Source of the DNA: a bacterium
GTDB lineage: Bacteria > Zhuqueibacterota > Zhuqueibacteria > Zhuqueibacterales > Zhuqueibacteraceae
Assembly: GCA_023150945.1 (NCBI GenBank)
Contig: JAKLJX010000007.1
Span: 1-64,000 of the forward strand
Length of the DNA stretch: 64,000 nucleotides
Direction of reading: 5' to 3'
Under the pieces are notes generated by a model. It saw only the letters and a program-made list of their open reading frames with translations, ran no database searches and was not told where the DNA came from. Every line of letters starts with the position of its first letter. The first letter of the stretch is position 1. This document shows, piece by piece, positions 1 through 8,739 of this stretch. The translations under genes and the position numbers were made by a program.

Positions 1-112
1 TCATGAACAGCCGGGTAAAGGCCGTCATGTGCCCCAAGTACGCGGTGATGGTTTTGGGAGCGTAATTCTTCAGCTCCAGCTCCATCTTCATCTGGTCACG
101 CAACTTTCCCAT
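1..112 (-). CDS. Tyrosine-type site-specific recombinase, N-terminal fragment (runs off the window)
   Basis: The minus strand opens at an ATG at 112 preceded by a good GGAGG ribosome site and reads 37 codons without a stop to the window edge. The peptide begins MGKLRDQMKMELELKNYAPK and continues with TITAYLGHMTAFTRLF. This matches the SAM-like N-terminal domain of phage-integrase/XerC-type recombinases, whose helices bind the core site. Only this domain is visible; the catalytic R-H-R-Y residues lie outside the window. Recombinases with this start are often paired with IS91-like transposases, so a mobile element may continue to the left. That last point is inference. Confidence 0.7.
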   Translation of the reverse strand, partial: MGKLRDQMKMELELKNYAPKTITAYLGHMTAFTRLFM

Positions 113-338
113 GATGAGCCTCCTTATGGTTAGGGTTAATGGGATAGCACCACGCTTACGATGCGTCTTTGCATCTTCATATCAAAGTAGGAAAAGTTGC
201 GATCCTGTCAAGCACTCCTTGGTATCGCCGCGATCAAGCTCGGAGCGTCCAGACCATCCTGATTGTCAAAGAACGATAGCAGCGACTACAAACCCAAAGC
301 TACCGCGCAGCGGTTTCGTTCAACATTGATTTATCGGG
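113..338. other. Gene-free gap between the recombinase and pdxH
   Basis: I see no supported gene here. The stretch contains the upstream region of the minus-strand recombinase (with its ribosome site near 115-120) and the 3' side of pdxH. No clear terminator or attachment site could be identified. Confidence 0.5.
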
Positions 339-980
339 CTAGGGTGAAAGCCGCTCGATCAACCAGCCGCTGCCGCCGCGACGGTAGCGCAGCCGGTCAT
401 GCAACCGGCTGGGCCGTCCCTGCCAGAATTCAAACACCTCCGGCACGAGGCGGAAGCCGCCCCAATGCGGCGGCCGCGGCACCTGCCGGTTTTCATACTC
501 GCGCGCCAGTTCCTGAAAACGCTGTTCCAGCATCTGGCGGTTGGCGATGATCTCGCTTTGCGCCGAGGCCCACGCGCCAAGCTGGCTGTCGCGCGGCCGC
601 GTCTGAAAATACTCGTCTGCCTCCGCCGGCCTCACCGTTTCCACTTGGCCCTCCAGCCGAACCTGCCGTTCCAATTCCCGCCACCAAAACACCAAACTCG
701 CCCGGGCATTTTCGGTCAGCTCGCGGCCTTTGCGGCTGTGAAAATTGGTGTAGAACACGAATCCTCGGGCATCGCAGTCTTTCAACAGCACCACGCGTGC
801 CGAGGGCCAGCCCGCCGCCGTGCTGGTCGCCAGAGTCATGACATTGGCGTGCTGCGGGTCGGCCGCCAGCGCCTCCGCAAACCAGCGCTGAAATTGTTGA
901 AACGGATCCGGCATGGCTTCGCTTTCTTCCAGACGGCGTTGGGCATATTCGACGCGCAGATGGTTCAAGGCATTGCTCAT
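339..980 (-). CDS. pdxH: Pyridoxamine/pyridoxine 5'-phosphate oxidase PdxH
   Basis: The 213-residue product is an FMN-dependent cytoplasmic oxidase that makes pyridoxal 5'-phosphate in vitamin B6 synthesis and salvage. It contains the family hallmarks [17 protein letters not shown] and [19 protein letters not shown] in the FMN-binding barrel, [11 protein letters not shown] in the middle, and a C-terminal ending with [30 protein letters not shown] and GWLIERLSP. Length is standard. I chose the ATG at 980 ([14 protein letters not shown]) because the 26 extra residues from the upstream start at 1058 are unlike the family. A promoter candidate lies about 80 bp upstream. It stands alone. Confidence 0.95.
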   Translation of the reverse strand: MSNALNHLRVEYAQRRLEESEAMPDPFQQFQRWFAEALAADPQHANVMTLATSTAAGWPSARVVLLKDCDARGFVFYTNFHSRKGRELTENARASLVFWWRELERQVRLEGQVETVRPAEADEYFQTRPRDSQLGAWASAQSEIIANRQMLEQRFQELAREYENRQVPRPPHWGGFRLVPEVFEFWQGRPSRLHDRLRYRRGGSGWLIERLSP

Positions 981-1450
981 GGCTGTGCTCGACGGTGTGA
1001 CTGCGAATTGAATGACGCGGGAGCCGCGTTCGCGGCTCTTGCGTTCGCGGCAAAACACGGCCTATTTTAGCATCTTCCGCGAAAGAAGCAAGCTTTACCT
1101 CCAACATCGCTTGCCGTCAGGCGCCCAAAGAGGCCTGCACCGAAGAGATGGTCGGAATGATACAGAACGTGGAACACACCCGACAAGCCCGGATCCTGAG
1201 TTCCATCCACCAGCCTGAACACTGCCGGCCGGCGAGTCCATTACATTTTCATCACAGCCGGATTACAATTTTCATTCCTGTAACTGCTGGTAGCCACACG
1301 GAGGCGTGGTTTCCTTGCAGTTTCACCCGGGAATGATTGTTGCAAACATGTGAGAGCACATGGCACCGGGCGCTATCGTTCTTAAATCAGAGAGAGTCCG
1401 CACCGAGGCGCACGCTGCCAGCCGAACCCGACATCGAAGGAGGCACGAAA
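981..1450. other. Gene-free region between divergent pdxH and a membrane-protein gene
   Basis: Apart from the pdxH promoter candidate I find no conserved coding or RNA signal. Short open frames here lack ribosome sites and protein-like composition. Confidence 0.45.
1064..1091 (-). promoter_or_regulatory. Candidate sigma70-type promoter of pdxH
   Basis: On the minus strand TTGCTT is followed after 16 nt by TAAAAT. The spacing and position, with transcription starting about 75 nt before the chosen pdxH start, fit a housekeeping promoter. It is weaker than the TTGACT/TATATT promoters elsewhere in the window. Confidence 0.4.
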
Positions 1451-1831
1451 ATGGAAACAATTCTGAAATGGCTGATCGCCGGCTATGTGGTCGGCGTCAT
1501 TTGCATGCTCTATCTGATCGCGCGCTCGTGGGTGATCACCAGCGCCATGCTGAACAACCGGGGCAGCGCGGTCTACCGCCGGGAATTCGGCGTGCACTGG
1601 CTGGGCATGGCCCTGCTCAGCACCGGCATCTCGCTGGGGTGGAGTTTCATCGGCGGCGGCATTCATCGCATGATGGCAAACGATCTAAAGTTCGTGCAGT
1701 TTTCCCTGGGTCTCGCTGGCGCCATTGCCATGCTGCTGATGATGGGCAAGACCACCCACAAGGCCGACAAAATCGCGCTCAACACCATCGTGATCGTCGG
1801 GTTGGGCGTACTCATTCCCGTGATGTTCTAG
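1451..1831 (+). CDS. Small integral membrane protein, function unknown
   Basis: A 126-residue protein starts at an ATG with AAGGAGG 7-8 nt upstream; the longer frame from 1337 has no such site. It shows four hydrophobic segments: roughly residues 5-25, 47-68, 76-97 and 105-125. Short charged loops lie between them, including a Tyr-Arg-Arg and a Lys-Thr-Thr-His-Lys loop. I do not recognise the family. It has no operon partner: pdxH diverges upstream and a repeat-rich gap follows. Confidence 0.7.
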   Translation: METILKWLIAGYVVGVICMLYLIARSWVITSAMLNNRGSAVYRREFGVHWLGMALLSTGISLGWSFIGGGIHRMMANDLKFVQFSLGLAGAIAMLLMMGKTTHKADKIALNTIVIVGLGVLIPVMF

Positions 1832-1866
1832 TGGTCTGTTACCTTGAAATGTATAGCCCCCACGCT

Positions 1867-1938
1867 GTCATCCTGCAAGGATCCTGTGAAAACTTGAGCA
1901 CGGTATCAAGTAATTCACAAGATTCCTTCTGAATGACA
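1867..1938. repeat. Dispersed ~70-bp palindromic element, copy 1
   Basis: The 72-bp stretch starts GTCATCCTGCAAGGATCCTG and ends in an imperfect inverted copy (TTCACAAGATTCCTTCTGAA then TGAC). Three related copies lie at 17186-17255, 41169-41235 and 55376-55444, all outside genes. It carries no reading frame, so it is a REP/MITE-like element. Confidence 0.75.
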
Positions 1939-2165
1939 CTCGGAAACACTTATACAAATCAAGGTAACAAAGCACTAGGCCGAACCCACCGCCTCCCGCC
2001 GGCTGCCGGACCGCTGACGGTCGATGACAGTTGTGGTGACCTGGCGCTGGCGCGAGGCGAGGATTGACAGGATTAGCAAGACCCAAAGCAGACAAACCGC
2101 GTTGGGTCTTGCTATCAGTCGGAAAAAGTCGCTGCTTGCCCTGCAAAGATCCCAATTGCAACAGC

Positions 2166-2314
2166 CAAATAGTTCTGTCCCAAACCATCTTGCCATAGCT
2201 GTTCTGCCCTTGACGGTTTTGCCCTCAATCATTTTGTCCATAATCATTTTACCGCAGCCGCTCTGCCCCAAAGGTTTTCTTCCCAAGTCATTTTGCCCCA
2301 ATCGTTTTGCCCTC
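2166..2314. repeat. Degenerate 15-bp tandem repeat array (~10 units)
   Basis: About ten units of 14-15 bp follow one another. On the minus strand the consensus is near GGGCAAAATGATTNN. On the plus strand, units such as TTGACGGTTTTGCCC, TCAATCATTTTGTCC and AAGTCATTTTGCCCC are visible. The period of 15 keeps a minus-strand frame open, but that frame has no ribosome site or recognisable product, so I treat it as non-coding. Confidence 0.8.
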
Positions 2315-2338
2315 CGCAGCATGCCATCGAGTTTTCCC

Positions 2339-2367
2339 TTGACATTTGGCAGTTGGTTGTTAGGTTA
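2339..2367 (+). promoter_or_regulatory. Possible promoter of aguBA
   Basis: A perfect TTGACA at 2339-2344 is followed by a weak -10-like GGTTAT at 2362-2367. It lies about 55 bp before the aguB start and just after the 15-bp repeat array. The weak -10 keeps confidence low. Confidence 0.35.
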
Positions 2368-2422
2368 TGACGCAATCTTAACCTTGACGCATTGACCCGT
2401 GACCAGGAGTGAACCCTCACCC

Positions 2423-3334
2423 ATGTCCACGCCCACTTCGTTCACGATCGGCCTCGTGCAAATGGCAATGAGCCGGGACGCCGATGACAATCTCAGCCGC
2501 GCCGGCGGTTGGATCACCGCGGCAGCGCGGCAGGGCGCGCAGGTCATCTGCCTGCCGGAGCTGTTCCGTTCGCAATACTTCTGCCAGGTCGAAGACGCCA
2601 GCCTGTTCGACCTCGCCGAGCCGGTGCCCGGACCGACCACTCACGCTTTGAGCCGGTTGGCTGCCGCGTTGAGCGTCGCCCTGGTCGTGCCGGTGTTCGA
2701 ACGCCGCGGGCCGGGAGTTTACCACAACAGCGCGGCCGTCATCGACGTCACCGGCGCGATCGTCGGACTCTATCGCAAAATGCACATCCCGGATGATCCG
2801 GCTTACTATGAAAAATTCTATTTCACGCCCGGCGATCTCGGCTTCAGAGCGTTTGACACGCGGCCGGGCCGCATCGGCACGTTGATTTGCTGGGATCAAT
2901 GGTATCCCGAGGCCGCGCGCTTGACCGCTTTGCGCGGCGCCGGCATTCTCTTCTATCCCACGGCTATCGGCTGGCACCCGCACGAAAAGGCTGAATATGG
3001 CGCGGCGCAACGCGAGGCCTGGCGTACCGTGCAGCGCGGTCACGCGATCGCCAACGGCGTGTATGTGGCCGCCGCCAATCGCATTGGTCACGAACAGCCT
3101 GCCGCGGGCGCCGGCATTCAGTTTTGGGGATCGTCATTTCTTTGCGACCCGCAGGGCGTGATTTTGGCGCAAGCAAGCGACGATCGCGAAGAAATTCTGC
3201 TGGGCACGGTGGATTTGCGCCACCTCGAAGAAATCCGCCGCAATTGGCCGTTCCTGCGCGATCGGCGCATCGATGCCTACCGCGATCTCGAAGCGCGCTA
3301 TCTCAGCGAGGAGCCGTGGCACCAAACTCGCTGA
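2423..3334 (+). CDS. aguB: N-carbamoylputrescine amidase AguB (nitrilase superfamily)
   Basis: The 303-residue cytoplasmic enzyme hydrolyses N-carbamoylputrescine to putrescine, CO2 and ammonia. The nitrilase triad is visible as Glu46 (CLPELF), Lys119 (LYRKMHIP) and Cys156 (LICWDQWYPEAAR). The sequence GWHPHEK and the EAWRTVQRGHAIANG region are typical of the carbamoylputrescine branch. The next gene, agmatine deiminase, makes its substrate and overlaps it by 19 bp, which confirms the assignment. An ATG at 2423 is preferred; a GTG at 2399 in the same frame is possible. Confidence 0.95.
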   Translation: MSTPTSFTIGLVQMAMSRDADDNLSRAGGWITAAARQGAQVICLPELFRSQYFCQVEDASLFDLAEPVPGPTTHALSRLAAALSVALVVPVFERRGPGVYHNSAAVIDVTGAIVGLYRKMHIPDDPAYYEKFYFTPGDLGFRAFDTRPGRIGTLICWDQWYPEAARLTALRGAGILFYPTAIGWHPHEKAEYGAAQREAWRTVQRGHAIANGVYVAAANRIGHEQPAAGAGIQFWGSSFLCDPQGVILAQASDDREEILLGTVDLRHLEEIRRNWPFLRDRRIDAYRDLEARYLSEEPWHQTR

Positions 3335-4398
3335 CTCCGAGCCGCGGCACGCCGGCGCGTCTCGGCTTCCGCATGCCGGCGGAATGGGAAAAGCATGAAG
3401 CCACCTGGCTGGGCTGGCCGCGCAACCGCTCTGACTGGCCGGGCAAATTCACGCCCATTCCCTGGGTGTATGGCGAGATCGTGCGCAAGCTGGCGCCGGG
3501 GGAGCGGCTGCACATTCTCGTCGAATCGAAAAGCCACGAGGCCCAAGCCCATCGCGTTTTGCGCGCCGTTGGGGTCGATCGGGAGCGCGTGCAATTCTTC
3601 CGCTTTCCCACCAATCGCGGCTGGACGCGCGACTCCGGCCCCATGTTCGTCCGGCGCCGCGGTGAAATCGCCGTCGTCAATTTCGGTTTCAACGCCTGGG
3701 CGCGCTATCCGGATTGGCAAAAAGACAATGCCGTGCCACAGCGCGCTGCCCGGGCGTTGGGCTGCCGGATCTTTGCAGCGCAACAGCAGGGCCGGCCGTT
3801 CGTGCTCGAAGGCGGCAGCATCGAAGTCAACGGCCGCGGCACGCTGCTCACCACGGAAGAATGCCTGCTCGATCCCGTCACCCAGGTGCGCAATCCCGGC
3901 ATGAGCCGCGCCGCGATCGAACACCTGCTGCGCGATTATCTCGGCGTCACCAATATCTTGTGGCTGGGCCAGGGCATTGCCGGCGATGACACGCACGGCC
4001 ACATCGATGATCTCTGCCGCTTTGTGAATGAACGCACGGTGGTGCTGGCCAGCGAGCGCAATCGCCACGATCCCAACTATGCGCCGCTGCAGGAAAACCG
4101 CGAGCGCCTGCAGCACATGCGCCTGGAAGACGGCGGCAAGCTGGAGGTGGTCGCGCTGCCCATGCCGGAGCCGCTTTACTTCAAGGGAACGCGGCTGCCG
4201 GCGAGTTATGCCAATTTTTACGTCGGCAACGCCGCGGTACTCGTTCCCACCTTCAATGATCCCCATGATCGCATCGCGCTCGGCATTTTGGCGGAACTGA
4301 TCACCGACCGCCCGGTGATCGGCATTCACGCGGTGGATTTGGTGTGGGGCTTCGGCACGTTGCACTGCCTGACGCAACAGCAGCCCGCAGCGGAATGA
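3316..4398 (+). CDS. aguA: Agmatine deiminase AguA
   Basis: A 360-residue member of the porphyromonas-type peptidyl-arginine deiminase family that converts agmatine to N-carbamoylputrescine. Motifs include MPAEWEKHEATWLGWP at the N-terminus, TRDSGPMF, GDDTHGHIDDLCRFV (catalytic His/Asp region) and the catalytic Cys351 in GTLHCLTQQ near the end. I chose the GTG at 3316 because GAGGAG lies just upstream and the position fits family length. With aguB it forms a two-step agmatine-to-putrescine operon; an arginine decarboxylase is not in the window. Confidence 0.95.
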   Translation: MAPNSLTPSRGTPARLGFRMPAEWEKHEATWLGWPRNRSDWPGKFTPIPWVYGEIVRKLAPGERLHILVESKSHEAQAHRVLRAVGVDRERVQFFRFPTNRGWTRDSGPMFVRRRGEIAVVNFGFNAWARYPDWQKDNAVPQRAARALGCRIFAAQQQGRPFVLEGGSIEVNGRGTLLTTEECLLDPVTQVRNPGMSRAAIEHLLRDYLGVTNILWLGQGIAGDDTHGHIDDLCRFVNERTVVLASERNRHDPNYAPLQENRERLQHMRLEDGGKLEVVALPMPEPLYFKGTRLPASYANFYVGNAAVLVPTFNDPHDRIALGILAELITDRPVIGIHAVDLVWGFGTLHCLTQQQPAAE

Positions 4399-4537
4399 CA
4401 CCGGCCCGCGCAGGCGTGCTCGTGAACCACCCCGCTGTGAGCAGAGAGAGTGCCACTTTGGTGCCGCGAGTGATCACACCGGCTCGTGGGATCGATGCCC
4501 TCAAATTGCATGGCAGCTCGGAAACGGGACATACGCC

Positions 4538-7500
4538 CTACCCTCTTTGAGGCTCGCGCCTCGCTTCCATCCACTGATACACCACCGGCAAAATAAACAG
4601 CGTCAACAAAGTTGAAGTCACTAGGCCACCGATGACAACGGTGGCAAGCGGCCGCTGCACCTCTGCGCCGGTGCCGTGCGAGAGCGCCATCGGAATGAAG
4701 CCGAGCATCGCCACAAGCGCGGTCATCAATACCGGACGCAATCTCTCGGAAGCGCCTCGCACGACGGCGAGATGTACGGAGATGCCTTGGCTGCGCAGTT
4801 GATTCATGTACGTCACCAGCACGACGCCGTTGAGCACCGCGACGCCGAAGAGTGCGATGAAACCGATACTCGCCGAAACGCTGATGTGCAAGTCGCGAAT
4901 GAGCAACGCGAAAATTCCGCCGCTGAGCGCGAAAGGCAGATTGGCAAGAATTAGAAGAGAATGGCGGAAATTGCCGAACGTAGTGTAGAGCAGCGCGAAG
5001 ATGATGAAGATGGAAAGCGGCAGCACGACCATGAGCCGGCGCGTGGCGGATTGTTGGTTCTCAAATTGTCCGCCCCAGGTGAGATAATAGCCGGAAGGCA
5101 ATTCCACTTCCGCTGCAATTCGACGCTGCGCCTCGCCGACGAAACTGCCGATATCACGGCCGCGCACGTTGCACTCGACGGCGATGCGACGCTGGCCAAA
5201 CTCGCGGCTCACTTGCACCGGCCCTTCTTCGGCAACGACGCGCGCGATTTGCGAAAGCGGGATTGAACCGCCGCCTGGCAAATGCACGAGCGAGCGTTCA
5301 ATCGGAGCGATGTCGTCGCGCTTGTTTTCAGGATAACGCACGACGACGGCAAAGCGCTTATTGCCTTCGAAAATTTCCGACGCAACTTTGCCGCCGATGG
5401 CGATTTCGATGACTGCCTGCACTTCATTAACGTTGAGGCCGTAGCGCGCAATCGCCGCGCGGTCGATATAAATGTTGAGATAAGTTTGTCCGGCGATTTG
5501 CTCGACGGAGACATCTTCAGCGCCGGAAATTTCGCGCACGACGTTGGCAATCGCATCGGCTTTCTTTTTGAGCACGTTGAGATCATCGCCGAAAAGTTTG
5601 ATCGCGAGATCGGACTTGACACCGGAGACCAGCTCGTCGACGCGCATCGCAATCGGCTGTGTCATGTTGTAATTGACGCCAGGAATTTGTTGTAGCTCAT
5701 GCACCATTTTATCGACAAGCTCTTCTTTGGTTTTAGCAGTTTTCCACTCGCTGTGCGGCTTGAGCGTCACATAAATGTCGCTGAGATTCACGCCCATCGG
5801 ATCGGTGGCAATATCGGGACGACCGAGGCGGCCAACGGCAAACTCGACTTCGGGAAATTGCATGATGATCTTCTGCACCTGTTTGTCGATCTCGATGGAC
5901 TCGGTGAGGCTGATGCTCGGCATACGAATCGGTTGCACCAAAATTGCGCCTTCGTCCAATTCGGGAATAAACTCCGTTCCGAGCAACGGCACGAGCGCGA
6001 ATGAACCAAACAAAATAACTATCGCGGCAATGAGCATTTTGCCTTTGTGGTGCAATGCTTTCTCCAACGCCGGCGTGTAATATTTGTGCAGCCAACGCAC
6101 GAGAAAAATTTCGCGGTGTTTTATTTCTTTGGGCAGAATAAAACGCGCCGCAGCGGGCATGAACGTGAGCGCGAGAAAGAGTGAGCCGAGCAGCGCGAAG
6201 CCGACGGTCATCGCCATCGGCGTGAACATTTTGCCTTCGATGCCTTGCAGCGTGAGAATGGGCATGTAAACCGCGATGATGATGAGCACGCCGAATAGCA
6301 CGGGCCGCGCCACTTCTTTGGCAGCGCTTTCGATCACGTGTTCGCGCTTATCGTCGGGATTGGCATGGCTTAACCGGCGCACGCAATTTTCGATCATCAC
6401 CACGGCGCCGTCGACGATCATGCCGAAGTCGATGGCGCCGAGGCTCATGAGATTGGCCGAGAGGCCGCGCCACTTCATGCCGATGAAGGCGAACAGCATT
6501 GACAGCGGAATTACCGAGGCCACGAGCAGCGCCGCGCGAATATTGCCGAGAAAAACAAAGAGCACGGCGATGACGAGCAAGCCGCCTTCGATGAGATTCG
6601 TGCGCACCGTTTTAATCGTTTTCTCGATCAAATCAGTTTGATCGTAATACGGATGAATTTTCACATGGCGCGGCAGCGTTTTGTTGATCGCTTCGATTTT
6701 AGCTTTGACGCGCGCAATCACTTCGCGGCTGTTTTCGCCTTTGAGCATCATGACAATCGCGGCGGCGACTTCGCCGCGTCCTTGCATCACCACCGCGCCT
6801 TGCCGCACCTCCGCGCCGGTCGTGACTTCGGCAACGTTCTTCACGTAAATCGGCGTGCCGTTCATGGTTTTGACGACGATGTTCTCCAAATCACTCATCG
6901 TCTGCGCGCGCCCGACGCCGCGAATGATGTACTGCTCCGAAGCATGCTCGATGAAATTGCCGCCCACCACGCTGTTGTTGTTCTCCACCGCCGTGAAAAC
7001 TTCGGCGAGCGACAGACCATAGCTCAACAACATTTCCGGCGAAACGAGAATTTGATATTGCTTCACCAATCCGCCGAAGCTATTGACTTCAGTGACGCCA
7101 GGTACGGTGCGCAGTTGTGGCTTGATCGCCCAATCTTGCAAGCTGCGCAGCTCCATCAAATCGAGGCTGTCGCTTTCGAGAAAGTATTGATAGATTTCAC
7201 CCATGCCCGTGGTGACCGGTCCCATCTCCGGCTCCGGCATGTTGGGCGGCAGCGCTTCGCGCGCGCTTTGCAAACGCTCGAGCACGAGCTGGCGCGCGAA
7301 GTAAATATCAACGTCATCTTCGAACACGACGGTGATGACGCTCAAGCCGAATTTTGAAATCGAACGCACTTCGGTGAGTTGCGGCAGTCCGTTCATCGCC
7401 ACTTCAATCGGGAAGGTGACGAGTTGTTCGACCTCCACCGGCGAAAGCCCAGGGGCCTCGGCGAGAATCTGCACCTGCACGTTGGTCACGTCCGGAAACG

Positions 7501-7612
7501 CATCGATGGGAATGTGCGTGAGCGACCACCAGCCGAGTCCGGCCATGAGAATGACGAGGCAAAAGATGAGCAGCGGTTGTTTGAGAGAGAATTGGATGAG
7601 ACGGTTGATCAT
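4538..7612 (-). CDS. Heavy-metal efflux RND pump, CzcA/CusA family
   Basis: The 1024-residue inner-membrane proton antiporter would export metal cations through a tripartite complex. It starts MINRLIQFSLKQPLLIFCLV (first membrane helix). It has the two porter domains, the proton-relay helix motif IDFGMIVDGAVVMIENC, and the usual second block of six helices ending in LPVVYQWMEARRE. Length fits the HME-RND subfamily. The adaptor and outer-membrane partners are encoded 2.7 kb away on the same strand (10287-12746), with the mer-type genes in between. It diverges from the ArsR-type regulator, and the shared 127-bp gap holds a palindromic operator candidate. The metal cannot be decided from sequence alone. 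Confidence 0.93.
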   Translation of the reverse strand: MINRLIQFSLKQPLLIFCLVILMAGLGWWSLTHIPIDAFPDVTNVQVQILAEAPGLSPVEVEQLVTFPIEVAMNGLPQLTEVRSISKFGLSVITVVFEDDVDIYFARQLVLERLQSAREALPPNMPEPEMGPVTTGMGEIYQYFLESDSLDLMELRSLQDWAIKPQLRTVPGVTEVNSFGGLVKQYQILVSPEMLLSYGLSLAEVFTAVENNNSVVGGNFIEHASEQYIIRGVGRAQTMSDLENIVVKTMNGTPIYVKNVAEVTTGAEVRQGAVVMQGRGEVAAAIVMMLKGENSREVIARVKAKIEAINKTLPRHVKIHPYYDQTDLIEKTIKTVRTNLIEGGLLVIAVLFVFLGNIRAALLVASVIPLSMLFAFIGMKWRGLSANLMSLGAIDFGMIVDGAVVMIENCVRRLSHANPDDKREHVIESAAKEVARPVLFGVLIIIAVYMPILTLQGIEGKMFTPMAMTVGFALLGSLFLALTFMPAAARFILPKEIKHREIFLVRWLHKYYTPALEKALHHKGKMLIAAIVILFGSFALVPLLGTEFIPELDEGAILVQPIRMPSISLTESIEIDKQVQKIIMQFPEVEFAVGRLGRPDIATDPMGVNLSDIYVTLKPHSEWKTAKTKEELVDKMVHELQQIPGVNYNMTQPIAMRVDELVSGVKSDLAIKLFGDDLNVLKKKADAIANVVREISGAEDVSVEQIAGQTYLNIYIDRAAIARYGLNVNEVQAVIEIAIGGKVASEIFEGNKRFAVVVRYPENKRDDIAPIERSLVHLPGGGSIPLSQIARVVAEEGPVQVSREFGQRRIAVECNVRGRDIGSFVGEAQRRIAAEVELPSGYYLTWGGQFENQQSATRRLMVVLPLSIFIIFALLYTTFGNFRHSLLILANLPFALSGGIFALLIRDLHISVSASIGFIALFGVAVLNGVVLVTYMNQLRSQGISVHLAVVRGASERLRPVLMTALVAMLGFIPMALSHGTGAEVQRPLATVVIGGLVTSTLLTLFILPVVYQWMEARREPQRG

Positions 7613-7700
7613 GAAAAAATTCTCCGAAGGTTGTGCCTAACAGTTTCATTATGAAAAATTTCGTTTGAGCTGGAATTTTTCGTTTTGTGTCTTCGTTATA

Positions 7701-7724
7701 TTAATTAAGCAATTGCTAAAATAC
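7701..7724. promoter_or_regulatory. Palindromic operator candidate in the divergent metal-resistance promoter
   Basis: A perfect 10-bp palindrome AGCAATTGCT (7708-7717) is flanked by partly symmetric TTAATTA and AAAATAC arms. It lies 16-39 bp before the ArsR-type gene and inside the gap shared with the RND pump gene. SmtB/ArsR repressors bind such AT-rich imperfect palindromes, so control of both directions is a reasonable inference. Confidence 0.55.
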
Positions 7725-7739
7725 TTACAGACAAGCTTT

Positions 7740-8144
7740 ATGAAAAAAATCTACGTCGAAGGCAAGCTCTGCATCGGCCCGAATTTCTCCAAAGCCGAAT
7801 TTGCGCTGATCAAACGCAATCTCGCCAACCAAAAAGGCTTGGAAACTTTGGCCGATCTTCTCGCCGTTGCGGGCAACGGCCAGCGCTTGAAAATCTTGTA
7901 CCTGTTGCACGCGCACCACGAGATGTGCGTGTGCGATCTGGCCGAAGTGCTGGAGATGACGGACTCCGCGGTTTCGCAGCATTTGCGCAAGCTCAAAGAT
8001 AAAAACCTGGTCAAAACGCGGCGCGAAGGCCAAACCATTTTTTATTCGCTTGTGCAAAATGTTTTTACTTCCAACTTGGAAGACATGTTTGTGCAAGATG
8101 AAACCAAAGAGCAACATGCTTTTGTTTTGAATGAAAGGAGTTAA
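7740..8144 (+). CDS. ArsR/SmtB-family metal-responsive repressor
   Basis: The 134-residue winged-helix protein has the ArsR DNA-binding helix MTDSAVSQHLRKLKDKNLV and the wing RREGQTIFYSL. Cys63 and Cys65 in MCVCDL form the classic alpha-3 metal-sensing pair, with an extra Cys11. I chose the ATG at 7740; the upstream extension looks non-coding. It leads the operon with the MerT-MerP fusion and the CopZ-like gene and probably represses both that operon and the divergent pump. It takes the place that MerR has in classical mer operons. Confidence 0.92.
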   Translation: MKKIYVEGKLCIGPNFSKAEFALIKRNLANQKGLETLADLLAVAGNGQRLKILYLLHAHHEMCVCDLAEVLEMTDSAVSQHLRKLKDKNLVKTRREGQTIFYSLVQNVFTSNLEDMFVQDETKEQHAFVLNERS

Positions 8145-8147
8145 TCA

Positions 8148-8738
8148 ATGCAAAAAACCGCTTTATCAACTGTTGGAAGTGTTGTGACCGCTGTTGTTGC
8201 TTCGCTTTGTTGTATTGGGCCGGCGGTCTTGGCAATTGCCGGCGCCGGCAGTCTCAGCGCCTTTTCGGCGTTTGAAACTTACCGTCCTTACTTCATCGGC
8301 GTTACCGTGCTCCTGCTCGGCTCGGCGTTTTATCTCACCTATCGTAAACGTGAGGTGAAATGCGAAGACGGCTCGTGCAAAATTCAAGGCGCGGGCAAAT
8401 GGAACAAGCTCGGCGTGTGGAGCGCGGCGATTATTGCTGTTCTTGCCATTTCGTATCCCTATCTCGCGGCAAAGCCTTCTGCCACGACCAATGCCGCTTT
8501 CACGCCCAAAGCGACGGTGGTGTTGGAAGTCAAAGGCATGACGTGCGCCGCGTGCGCTTCGCATATTCAAACCGCGCTTTCAGAAGTCAAAGGTGTTCCT
8601 CGCGCCCGCGTGGAATATGAAACCGGCAAGGGCGTGGTCGAATACGATCCTGCGCTCGTGCAGCCGGAGGCCTTGATCAAGCGCGTTGATGAGGCCGGCT
8701 ACAAGGCAACAGTTGCCCAAGAAAACAAAGGAGAATGA
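8148..8738 (+). CDS. MerT-MerP fusion, mercuric/heavy-metal transport protein
   Basis: The 196-residue protein joins a MerT-like membrane part to a periplasmic MerP-like HMA domain. The first helix carries the vicinal pair Cys21-Cys22 (LCCIGP). A second pair, Cys72 and Cys77, lies in the loop after helix two, and a third helix spans about residues 90-108. The C-terminal HMA domain has GMTCAAC (Cys133, Cys136). In known mer systems these cysteines pass Hg(II) inward to MerA. A GGAG site precedes the ATG, 3 bp after the regulator. No merA is present, so the fate of the metal is unclear. Confidence 0.9.
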   Translation: MQKTALSTVGSVVTAVVASLCCIGPAVLAIAGAGSLSAFSAFETYRPYFIGVTVLLLGSAFYLTYRKREVKCEDGSCKIQGAGKWNKLGVWSAAIIAVLAISYPYLAAKPSATTNAAFTPKATVVLEVKGMTCAACASHIQTALSEVKGVPRARVEYETGKGVVEYDPALVQPEALIKRVDEAGYKATVAQENKGE

Positions 8739-8739
8739 G

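Noticed and set aside
300-338. Integron attC-like look of the sequence beside the recombinase
   Set aside because: No paired core sites or imperfect long hairpin could be found, and the recombinase fragment is too short to assign to integron integrases.
1975-2322. 115-codon minus-strand frame through the 15-bp repeats
   Set aside because: The frame is open only because the repeat period is a multiple of three; there is no ribosome site or known domain.
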